Source: Bog-473 sp963777485 | Lineage (GTDB): Bacteria > Actinomycetota > Acidimicrobiia > Acidimicrobiales > RAAP-2 | Assembly: GCA_963777485.1 (NCBI GenBank) | Contig: CAVZQP010000002.1 | Location: 496,001 to 560,000 of the forward strand | DNA length: 64,000 nucleotides | Reading direction: 5' to 3' | In this document: positions 29,893-37,059 of the stretch, piece by piece | Numbering within the stretch: position 1 is the first letter of the stretch | Layout of the letters: every line of letters starts with the position of its first letter | Notes under the pieces: generated by a model | Databases searched by the model: none | Seen by the model: only the letters and a program-made list of their open reading frames with translations | Told to the model about the DNA's origin: nothing | Made by a program: the position numbers and the translations under genes

Positions 29893-30676
29893 GTGGTGGA
29901 ACAGCAAAGGCTCGCGAGGAACGCGGACGCATATGACCGGTTCGCGAAGGCAGTCGACGGACCCATGATGGTGTTGACCATCCTGTGGATCCCAGTTTTG
30001 ATCATCCCTCTCGTCACATCGGTCCATGGGGTCATGGACGAATCCTTTGTCGCGGTCGACTACACGATTTGGGCATTGTTTGTAGTCGAGTACGTGGTCA
30101 AGTTCTACCTAGCGCCCAAACGGTGGCGTTACGTCAAGACTCACGTATTGGATCTGATAATCGTCGTTGTCCCGTTCTTCCGGCCTCTAAGGGTGGCGCG
30201 ACTTGTTCGGCTTCAGGTTCTCCTGCGGCTCGGAGTTGTCGGTGGGGAAGCCGTGCGGAGGTCACGCCAAGTGTTGACGCACAAGGGGTCCACTTCGTTG
30301 TCCTGTTTGCGGCCATTCTGGTTTTCCTTTGTGCCGGACTCGTCACGGTTGCCGAGAGGAGTGCACACGGGTCGACCATTCACGATTACGGCCAAGGATT
30401 GTGGTGGGCCATGGAAACAGTGACAACCGGTGGTTACGGAGATCGCGTTCCTTGACGCCCTTCGGACAGGGAGTAGCGGTCGTCTTGATGCTGTTAGGTA
30501 TCGGTCTCATCGGGGTGCTGACGGCGACGGTGGCTAGTTACTTCATGGATCAGAGGTCAGACGCTTCGGACGAAAGGCTTGCTCGGATTGAGTCGAAGCT
30601 GGAGGAACTGCTGGCACAGATGAGCATGAAGGCAAGTGCTGGCGACGTAAGCGGAGGACTCGAAAATCTCTTGACC
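29893..30676 (+). pseudogene. Voltage-gated potassium channel (Kch/Kv-like), two frameshifts
   Basis: GTG 29893 follows an AGGGAGG site. Transmembrane helices appear in order: S1-S2 (MMVLTILWIPVLIIPLV and YTIWALFVVEYVVKFYL), S3 (VLDLIIVVVPFF), an S4 sensor with spaced arginines (RPLRVARLVRLQVLLRLG), S5 (FVVLFAAILVFLCAGLV), pore loop and S6 (GVAVVLMLLGIGLIGVLTATVASYF). A coiled-coil tail follows (RLARIESKLEELLAQ). The selectivity filter reads TTGGYGD, where TTVGYGD is usual (Val to Gly). One base is missing from a G-run near 30288 and one near 30453. The C-terminal end is uncertain. It lies beside a PH-like protein gene and is likely cargo, since channels occur as membrane effectors in some defence systems. 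Confidence 0.75.
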
Positions 30677-30759
30677 AGTTGCCGCGGATGGCGTCGCGAC
30701 ATAGCTTGGTCGGACTGGCATGTTGTTCTGAACCGAACGTGTGACCGGAGGTCTCCACG

Positions 30760-31396
30760 ATGTTTGAAAAGCACAAGGAAAAGAAGGCTGAGGAAAAATA
30801 CCAAGCCGATCTACATGCGTGGCAGTCGGAGCATGATGAGCTGGCCGCAGTCCTTCAAGCGGCAACCACACGCAAAGGGTCTCCCAGTTCGGACATCATT
30901 CTGAAGGCCGGTGAAGCCGTCTTCGCGACCGTGTCGAATGCGAGCCTGGTGGAGGATCGACGTGGACCGGGCCACTATGCAGGTACGTCACAGGGCGTCT
31001 CGATACCCATCGGATCGGTAGGGGGGCGGTCCGTTAGATACCGGGTAGGTGCGTCCGCGAGGACATTTCGTCCAGGGCGATCCCCACCCTCAAGCGGTTG
31101 ACACGGGCAAGTTGGCAATCACGAACCAGCGGGTCGTCTTCGTCGGCAGCAAGAAGACCATTGAGTGCGCGTTCGCCAAACTGGTCAGCGTCAACGTGGA
31201 TGGGGGCGATATCTACTTGTCGGTATCGAATCGACAGAAGGTGACGCGAGTTCATTAAGGCTCGGAGTTGGACGGGTGGGTCCAACTCCGGTTAACCCTG
31301 GCAATGTCCATTGCGCGTGGTGACTCCGACCAGTTCGGGGGCCAGATCCAGGATCAGCTCAACGAGCTGGATGCGAAGAGACCGGCTCACGTCTAA
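30760..31396 (+). pseudogene. PH-like domain protein, frameshift plus in-frame stop
   Basis: ATG 30760 has a GGAGG site at the right distance. The product begins with a charged coiled coil (MFEKHKEKKAEEKYQADLHA). A beta-rich PH-like fold follows (VILKAGEAVFATVS type strand, here IILKAGEAVFATVSNASLVE; TGKLAITNQRVVFVGSKKT; LVSVNVDGGDIYLSVSNRQK). An extra base near 31050 shifts the frame, and a TAA at 31256-31258 then stops it. The same frame continues sensibly beyond (GSELDGWVQLRLTLAMSIAR) to TAA 31394-31396. Similar cytoplasmic proteins are common in Actinobacteria and of unknown role. The stop is a substitution-type lesion, unlike the indels elsewhere. Confidence 0.6.
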
Positions 31397-31463
31397 GACA
31401 GCAGCGCGGATCGGCCACGTGCTTAGTGTTCGGACTATTCTTCCGGTTGGGGCGACGACATAG

Positions 31464-32699
31464 GTGGGAGATTCCGTGTTCGATCAGGCGATGTCAGCGC
31501 TCCGTAGCGCCGTGATGAAAGTCGGACTGGCATTAGCAGTGCTACCGCTGGCTGCCTTGTACTTGTTTGTCTCGTCGTCAACCGTGGCTAATGCTGCTAC
31601 CGAAACTCCCCATACTGCGGCCGCTACCTGTGCTCAGACCGCTCCATTTCCCTATGGCAGTGCAGTCGTAGGTATTGCCGCCACCCCCGATGATGGCGGT
31701 TACTGGATAGCAGACAATGAGGGCTACGTCGCCGCATGTGGTGATGCCCCTTATCTCGGCGAGCAGACCGCTTTGAACGCCCCAATCGTCGCCATCGCGG
31801 CGACTCCCGATGGGGGCGGCTACTACCTCGTCGCTTCCGACGGCGGCGTGTTCACCTTCGGTGATGCCAGATTCCAAGGCTCTACCGGCGCGATCCACCT
31901 CAACCGCCCCGTTGTCGGCATGACCGTCGATCCGGCGACCGGGGGCTACTGGATGGTGGCAAGCGACGGAGGGATCTTTGCGTACAACGCTCCGTTCTTG
32001 GGATCGACAGGGGCGATGGCACTTAACAAGCCCGTCGTCGGAATGGCGGCGGCCAACAACGGAAGCGGGTATTGGCTGGTGGCCACGGACGGAGGGATCT
32101 TCGTGTACGGCGTTCCCTTCTGGGGATCAACTGGTTCGATTCATCTCAACAAGCCGGTTGTGGGAATGGCAGCCGATGCGTCCACGCTTGGCTACTGGCT
32201 TGTCGCATCGGACGGCGGCATCTTTGCCTACAACGCCCCGTTCTATGGATCTACCGGCAGCATTGTCCTGAACGCTCCCATTGTGGGGATGGAGGCCACC
32301 GCGACCGGCAGCGGCTATCGCTTCGTCGCTGCTGACGGCGGCATATTTGATTACGGAACCTCTGGATTCTATGGAACGCCGGTCTTCGCCGCGCCACCGG
32401 CTCCGCCGCCCCCACCAGCATCTGGAGGAGCCTCGCTTTCGTGCACTATCAGTTTGTCGAACGACTCGCCGCCTCAGTACTACGAAGAGATCGCAACGAT
32501 CACTTCGAACCAACCCAACGGGTCGGTCACCCTCACCAAGCATTACAAGACGGTTACGAGCTACGACAACGGTATGACCAACAGCAGCGGTAACGCGACC
32601 ATTGACTTCAACATCTCTGGTGCCAGCATCGGTTACACCGTGACGGTGGACGCAAGCGTTGGCGCTGCAAGCTGTAGCACCAGCTTCACGACAAGCTAG
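31464..32699 (+). CDS. Secreted repeat protein of the acidimicrobial 'GGYW-VASDGGIF' type
   Basis: An intact 411-aa exported protein. The N-terminus has a long signal peptide (hydrophobic VGLALAVLPLAALYLFVSS, ending VANAA). Six imperfect repeats of about 34-36 residues follow (about residues 60-310), each of form GYWLVASDGGIF-x-Y-x-APF-x-GSTG-x-LN-PVVGMAA, probably forming a beta-propeller or solenoid. After a proline-rich linker (PPAPPPPPAS) comes an Ig-like domain with two cysteines. Such repeats are abundant in Acidimicrobiia and usually mark cell-surface or extracellular proteins. The start may be the later ATG at 31491 or 31515. It is cargo of unknown benefit within the island. Confidence 0.85.
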   Translation: MGDSVFDQAMSALRSAVMKVGLALAVLPLAALYLFVSSSTVANAATETPHTAAATCAQTAPFPYGSAVVGIAATPDDGGYWIADNEGYVAACGDAPYLGEQTALNAPIVAIAATPDGGGYYLVASDGGVFTFGDARFQGSTGAIHLNRPVVGMTVDPATGGYWMVASDGGIFAYNAPFLGSTGAMALNKPVVGMAAANNGSGYWLVATDGGIFVYGVPFWGSTGSIHLNKPVVGMAADASTLGYWLVASDGGIFAYNAPFYGSTGSIVLNAPIVGMEATATGSGYRFVAADGGIFDYGTSGFYGTPVFAAPPAPPPPPASGGASLSCTISLSNDSPPQYYEEIATITSNQPNGSVTLTKHYKTVTSYDNGMTNSSGNATIDFNISGASIGYTVTVDASVGAASCSTSFTTS

Positions 32700-32723
32700 A
32701 GCGTTGAGCATGGGACGGCACCG

Positions 32724-32927
32724 ATGAGTTTTCGGAGAGGATTGATTCCAAGGCCGATGAGGCGTGCAATGAACCCCATTCGGAGTACGGCTGGCTCACT
32801 GAAACGAAGGGCGACGCCCAAGCCTGTCCGCAAGGCGTTCTACGTCAGGCACCCCATCGGGACTGCGACGACGGCCGCGGGCCGGTCCACGCGTCGCGCT
32901 TTCTCTGGTCGGCGACGACGCCGGTAG
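32724..32927 (+). CDS. Small, highly basic hypothetical protein
   Basis: 67 codons from ATG 32724, 24 bp after the repeat-protein stop. The product is Arg/Lys/Pro-rich throughout (MSFRRGLIPRPMRRAMNPIR ... SGRRRRR), with a predicted pI near 12. It could bind nucleic acid or polyphosphate or be surface-associated. No family recognised. It is likely co-transcribed with the upstream gene. Confidence 0.45.
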   Translation: MSFRRGLIPRPMRRAMNPIRSTAGSLKRRATPKPVRKAFYVRHPIGTATTAAGRSTRRAFSGRRRRR

Positions 32928-33347
32928 TTCGTCTCACCTAATCGGACGGCGGTCGTCGCTGCCCGAACTGTTAGCACACAGGTCGAGACAGTCGCAGGCA
33001 CTAGGGAGTTATTCAAGTAGGGAGACAGACCTGGCGCCACTAGGAATAGAGGGACTGAAAGGCAGTCTGCGGAATCAGTCTCGGGTTGACGAAGCTATTG
33101 CTGCATTTAGGGCCATCATCCGATCAACCACAAGAGGCAATCAAGACGTATACGCCACCTTTACTAGATTTGTACAGAGCGTCTGAGCGTATACGGCGGA
33201 TAATCGGCCCTCGAAAGAATGTGGCTCGCCCCGGCGTCTGATTCATGGACCAGTCCAAGAACGCATTGATCGGGCATTGTCTCCGGCGTCAACGGGTCGG
33301 CGTGTGGGCACCTGCGCCACCCACCGGGGATGAAAAGATATTGAGCT
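32928..33347. other. Intergenic region with a possible gene remnant
   Basis: A plus-strand frame ending at TGA 33186 reads like protein (LAPLGIEGLKGSLRNQSRV, EAIAAFRAIIRSTTRGNQ, YATFTRFVQSV) but has no start codon, so it may be a 5'-truncated remnant. The 13-mer CCTGGCGCCACTA here (33030-33042) also occurs at 36976-36988 next to attR. The rest is leader for the helicase gene. Confidence 0.35.
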
Positions 33348-35294
33348 GTGGGAGGTCTAGTCCGACTTGAGGATATCGACTCGTTCATCCGAATTCGTGA
33401 TGTAGATCCGGCGGTCATACGAGAAGATCACTTGACGGCGGTTCGAGCGCTTGATGAGCGGGATGAAATGGAGCCTCGAATCAGGCAGATTCTCTTCGAT
33501 GCCAATGAGACGCCGCACGGCCCTGCAGAACTTGTAGATATCTTCACGCACAAACTTACCGTGCTGCGGCAGAGTGGTCTGGCTGCGTTTGTGCTGAAGG
33601 GAAAGAGTTACGCTACCGTTCGTCCCCGCGACATCTCTCACCAGATCTATCGACTTGAGAAGCTTGCAGGGCTTCGTTTTGCGTTGCTCGGTTGCTCTGG
33701 AAATGTTTTGGATGCAGTTCGAGAACAATTTGTATCGACAAGCGAGCGGCTTGACCTTAAGTATGCGTTCCTGGATGCCCACGACCTAGCTCGGATCTTT
33801 GTTGCTTACGGTCATCTCTGCCCTCGCGACGCGTTGTGGTTACACGGCGACAGTTGTAGCTGCGGCTACAGGCCCAGCCTCGATACGCATAATTTGTTTC
33901 AAATTGAAGCACTCAAGGCGTTTGAGGAATCGCTAGATCTTCATCAGGCCAGAGGACTTATAGTTTTGCCGCCTGGAAGTGGTAAGACCCGGACGGCCGC
34001 GTTAGCGGCTCAATGCGGAGGCTTTGGTCGGATCTTGTATGTTGCCCATACTCAGGAGATTCTTGATGTGGCGGAAGCGGAGTTTGCATCCACGTATGGG
34101 CGCGAAGCGGTGCGTCGTCACGAAGCAGCCGCATCGCTGAGCCAAGCCGGCCGCGTGAACATCGCCTCGATTCAGCTACTCACCGCGAACCCAGAGTTCC
34201 CCCGGAACTTGGGTCCGGATCTGTTGATTGTGGATGAGGTCCATCATGCGGCAGCGCCGTCGTATCGCAACCTAATTGATGCTGCTACTCCTGACTATCT
34301 CCTCGGTCTAACGGCAACACCCTTCCGAGGTGATCGTCAGGATATTAGAGAGATATGCGGCAACAACGTTCTTGTCCACTTCGATTTACGGAATGGAATC
34401 GATACGGGCGTGCTGACTCCATATCACTATTTTGGATGCTTCGACGACATCGATTACACACAGATTACGCACCATGGACGCGGCCTTAGGGTCGGCGACA
34501 TTGAACGTGTCGTGACCATTCCGGAACGAGACGAAGCGATTGTGCGCAAGTGGCGGTCGTTAGCTGAGGGGAAGCCAACTTTGGCATTCTGCGTTTCGAA
34601 GCGACACGCTCTTCGAACGGCAGCAGCGTTCACGTCTGCCGGCGTCGAAGCGGAGGCGTACCTATCGGACACACCGCGAGAACAGCGTGTCGCTCTGATT
34701 GAGCGATTGCAGTCTGGGGAGCTCAAGCTCCTCACTACAGTCGATGTGCTGTCGGAGGGCGCGGATTTGCCCTTCGTGGAGTGCCTGCTCTTTCTTCGAC
34801 CCACCGAGTCACCTCGTCTGTTTTATCAACAACTTGGTCGTGGACTGCGACGGTACCCCGGCAAGCTTCACTGTACGGTTATCGACTTCATCGGCAATTT
34901 CAAGAACGCGTACAAGCTCATTGAATATCAGTCACTATTTAGCGACGAGGAGGACAGGGACGTCACTTCGGGAGGCGTTGGTCTCCAGTCGGTTCTCAAG
35001 CTGCCGATCGGATGTCGAGTCGAGTTTGACGAACGAGTTATCGATGTCTTCGTCCAGCAGAACCTGGACCCGAGGTACGCAACTCGTCACACAATTGCGT
35101 CCATCCTGTCGTACCAATACCGACGGCTTGCGCGTCGTCTGAATCGCCCACCGACGCGGAGAGACGTCCGCGTGAATTGCCTCTTGGACGATCGCTACTA
35201 CGCGATGGTGTTTCAATCGTGGGAAAAGTTCAACGACACGATTGGTTCGGAAATAGTTAGTGAACTGGGTTTGGCGGGTTCGTCAGGCGCGTGA
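33348..35294 (+). CDS. SF2 DEAD/DEAH-type helicase with N-terminal unknown domain, intact
   Basis: A 648-aa protein. The first ~180 residues are an uncharacterised domain (AAFVLKGKSYATVRPRDIS, GYLCPRD-like CxC region CSCGYRP). The helicase core follows: Walker A LPPGSGKTRTAA (about residues 207-218), DEVHH Walker B, TATPFRGDR motif III, then helicase-C with STVDVLSEGADLP-type motif V and QQLGRGLRR motif VI. This is the ResIII/SSL2-like group used in many restriction and defence systems. GTG 33348 is the first in-frame start. No nuclease or methylase partner overlaps it, so it may act alone or with the minus-strand genes at 35.4-36.4 kb. Confidence 0.8.
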   Translation: MGGLVRLEDIDSFIRIRDVDPAVIREDHLTAVRALDERDEMEPRIRQILFDANETPHGPAELVDIFTHKLTVLRQSGLAAFVLKGKSYATVRPRDISHQIYRLEKLAGLRFALLGCSGNVLDAVREQFVSTSERLDLKYAFLDAHDLARIFVAYGHLCPRDALWLHGDSCSCGYRPSLDTHNLFQIEALKAFEESLDLHQARGLIVLPPGSGKTRTAALAAQCGGFGRILYVAHTQEILDVAEAEFASTYGREAVRRHEAAASLSQAGRVNIASIQLLTANPEFPRNLGPDLLIVDEVHHAAAPSYRNLIDAATPDYLLGLTATPFRGDRQDIREICGNNVLVHFDLRNGIDTGVLTPYHYFGCFDDIDYTQITHHGRGLRVGDIERVVTIPERDEAIVRKWRSLAEGKPTLAFCVSKRHALRTAAAFTSAGVEAEAYLSDTPREQRVALIERLQSGELKLLTTVDVLSEGADLPFVECLLFLRPTESPRLFYQQLGRGLRRYPGKLHCTVIDFIGNFKNAYKLIEYQSLFSDEEDRDVTSGGVGLQSVLKLPIGCRVEFDERVIDVFVQQNLDPRYATRHTIASILSYQYRRLARRLNRPPTRRDVRVNCLLDDRYYAMVFQSWEKFNDTIGSEIVSELGLAGSSGA

Positions 35295-35376
35295 GGTAGT
35301 CACGAACTAAAGGCTTCGACTCAAGACGATGACCTCTAAACCCTCCTCAATTAACAGTGTCTCGAGAGTGGGTGCT

Positions 35377-35739
35377 TCAGTGGTCAAAAAGACTCTTGAG
35401 TTGAGAACGAGTGCGGACGCTGCTGCCTCTCGCGTTGAGCAGGTTGAGGGTGGGATGCTTGTCCATCAATTGCGCCATTCGGGGAGCTAGCTCCCTCATG
35501 GTCACCATGCCTACTTCTTCAGGCAGCGACAACAGCCGAGATTCTGCGGAGGCGCGTTGATCTGGATCGAGCTCTTCAAACGGTCTTGACAAAGCGCCGA
35601 CTGATACGGAGTGAAAGTACGCCTGACAGAGTCTGAAGTACCAAAGCCCCGTCGTGAAGATCGAATATCCAGATGCTTCCGGGATTGATTCGCCGCGGAT
35701 GTACCGGCCGAGACAGTGATCGTCGATCAGGGCGTTCAC
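35377..35739 (-). CDS. Hypothetical protein, possibly PIN-like, second gene of a coupled unit
   Basis: Intact, 120 aa. GTG 35739 overlaps the upstream stop (GTGA). It starts MNALIDDHCLGRYIRG, where an early acidic pair (DD) resembles the first motif of PIN-like nucleases, but the later Asp/Glu positions are not clear. Later segments LWYFRLCQAYFHSV and LPEEVGMVTMRELAPRMAQL are helical. Pairing with a short upstream gene is toxin-antitoxin-like; the assignment is tentative. Confidence 0.5.
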   Translation of the reverse strand: MNALIDDHCLGRYIRGESIPEASGYSIFTTGLWYFRLCQAYFHSVSVGALSRPFEELDPDQRASAESRLLSLPEEVGMVTMRELAPRMAQLMDKHPTLNLLNARGSSVRTRSQLKSLFDH

Positions 35740-35999
35740 ATATTTGCTAGTTCTGGATCACCGAATCCGGCGGCTGCCTCTGTCCACACGCTCTCCGGGA
35801 TAGAGCTAAAGATTCTGTTGCGCAGTTCTTCGAACGTCTCCGTTTGAGATTGAAGTTCATTTAGTGCGGAGTCGGGGGTACTCGAGATCCCAGCAGCGAG
35901 TTGATTTAGGTACTCCAAGAAGTGGGCGTTTGGATCGGCTTCGTATAAGTGCTGAATCCGACTCATCTTCATGTGCCAATCAGACAGCTTCTGGAGCAT
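35736..35999 (-). CDS. Small hypothetical protein upstream of the PIN-like gene
   Basis: 87 aa from ATG 35999 (an earlier start at 36026 would overlap the upstream gene further). The product is helical and acidic (MLQKLSDWHMKMSRIQHLYE, FEELRNRIFSSIPES). It overlaps the following gene by 4 nt. It could be the antitoxin partner. No family recognised. Confidence 0.45.
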   Translation of the reverse strand: MLQKLSDWHMKMSRIQHLYEADPNAHFLEYLNQLAAGISSTPDSALNELQSQTETFEELRNRIFSSIPESVWTEAAAGFGDPELANM

Positions 36000-36400
36000 T
36001 GACTCGGGCTGAGACGCACTCCTCAATTGGTCGAATGTCTAGCGACTTAATCCAGAGAACAAGTTGCTCCAAGGCTGAATCCAACTCCGCGAGCTAGTTC
36101 CGCGAGGGCCTTGGCGCCTTGTTCAATAAGTCTTTGCAATTCCGTCGGATAAAGCCCCAAATCACCGAAGGCCGGTGAATTTCGTTTTCGGTGGGGAGCG
36201 GCGGGGTGAAGCCATAATCGAAGTGTATCGGTCGGACTGCACGATTCCTTAGTCGCGGCAATGCTCGGACAGTCACCAGGTTCCAATCCGCGTTGTGGTG
36301 GAATTGCTTGCGAAATCCAAAATGTCGTGCGCGATTCGTCCGCGAGTGAGCGGAGAATTGGGGTCGGGAGCGCTCGGGCTGAATATAGCGCACCACTATC
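35980..36400 (-). pseudogene. Unrecognised gene, frameshifted, first of a three-gene minus-strand unit
   Basis: Coding-like pieces occur in successive frames: VRPIHFDYGFTPPLPTENEI, then FGDLGLYPTELQRLIEQGAK and ALAELARGVGFSLEQLVLWI, ending IEECVSARVNAPEAV and TGA 35980, overlapping the next gene by 20 nt. Two breaks (near 36165 and 36080) are needed. The 5' end is unresolved, as no clear start codon is visible. No function can be assigned. Confidence 0.4.
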
Positions 36401-36492
36401 TACCTGGCATTACTCAAGTTGGTGCTGTTCAAGGTCGTCGTCCGGAGCCCCGGCTAGGTAAGATAGTTCTGGGGGCCCGAACACTTTGAGCA

Positions 36493-36768
36493 TTAAGGCC
36501 GAGGATCGCCGACCTTCGGTTGCTTTTGGAGATGGCTCGAGGCGGGTTCTCGCATGATGAGCCCCGACCGTCGAGCGTCGATCCAATGGTTGAGCTCATC
36601 GGAATCGAACCTGATGAGGTGACCAACGCGAACAAACGGGATTTGTCCGTCTGCGACGAACCGGCGAACCTGACGTGTCGAGATGCCAAGCGAACGAGCG
36701 ACAGTCTCGATATCCACAAGAGTCGGGAGCTGAGACGGGCTGCTCGTCGATCGCTGATCTCCTCCCAT
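36493..36768 (-). CDS. Excisionase-like helix-turn-helix protein (Xis) of the island
   Basis: An intact 91-aa protein from ATG 36768. The core is TLVDIETVARSLGISTRQVRRF, then VADGQIPFVRVGHLIRF and DSDELNHWIDARR, the MerR-like winged HTH of HTH_17/Xis proteins. It lies 217 bp inside the right attachment site and directly beside an 11-bp tandem repeat and two integrase arm-type sites, so a recombination directionality factor is the best interpretation. Unlike the integrase it carries no frameshift. Confidence 0.8.
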   Translation of the reverse strand: MGGDQRSTSSPSQLPTLVDIETVARSLGISTRQVRRFVADGQIPFVRVGHLIRFDSDELNHWIDARRSGLIMREPASSHLQKQPKVGDPRP

Positions 36769-36830
36769 GGGAGGCCGAAGTTAGTCCGTTGAATGCGATC
36801 GGATTCACGGCATCAATGCGACAGCGACGA

Positions 36831-36852
36831 ACCTTCTGATTACCTTCTGATT
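36831..36852. repeat. Two tandem 11-bp repeats, candidate excisionase binding sites
   Basis: ACCTTCTGATT occurs at 36831-36841 and again at 36842-36852 without a gap. An exact 11-bp period places both on one DNA face, as for cooperative Xis binding and bending. They lie between the xis-like start (36768) and the arm-type sites (36860-36879). Confidence 0.6.
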
Positions 36853-36859
36853 CAAATTC

Positions 36860-36879
36860 TGGCAATCCCTTTGGCAATC
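36860..36879. promoter_or_regulatory. Two integrase arm-type sites near attR
   Basis: TGGCAATC at 36860-36867 and 36872-36879, 12 bp apart, in the same orientation as the three copies near attL. Part of the recombination site of the element. Confidence 0.6.
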
Positions 36880-36984
36880 TTTTGGGCGAAATCGGGTTGA
36901 CGCGCGTCTTACTCCGTGGACACCGCACCCGATCTGAACTGGGAAAATGTCACCGGGTCAGACGGTCTGGACAGGCCTGGCGCC

Positions 36985-37003
36985 ACTACGGATCAGAAGG
37001 TTG
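36985..37003. repeat. attR core: exact 19-bp copy of the tRNA-Arg anticodon-arm segment
   Basis: ACTACGGATCAGAAGGTTG is identical to 4067-4085. Sequence to the right (AATGCACATGAGG) does not continue as tRNA, which is odd: the original chromosomal tRNA 3' half would be expected here after a simple insertion. Composition and gene content switch to intact host genes immediately to the right. Confidence 0.85.
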
Positions 37004-37059
37004 AATGCACATGAGGCATCTGAGTTGCATGCTGGCGGTCCGTTGCTCGACCTGAGCGA

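Larger units (their letters stand above)
4067..37003. mobile_element. Integrated genomic island of about 32.9 kb at tRNA-Arg, carrying defence genes
   Basis: The element is bounded by a 19-bp direct repeat, one copy within the tRNA-Arg anticodon arm (4067-4085) and one at 36985-37003. Next to the left repeat is a tyrosine integrase and next to the right one a MerR-like excisionase. TGGCAATC sites recur at both ends (three direct and one inverted on the left, two on the right). Base composition is more mixed than the flanking host genes, and almost all cargo is accessory. No conjugation or replication genes were recognised, so it looks like an integrative island rather than a self-transmissible element. 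Anomaly: the right repeat is not followed by the rest of the tRNA 3' half. Confidence 0.85.

Noticed and set aside
33030..33042. CCTGGCGCCACTA repeated at 36976-36988 as a second att site
   Set aside because: A 13-bp match is expected by chance in a window this size; similarity to the att core beyond it needs a gap, and there is no integrase or boundary at 33.0 kb.
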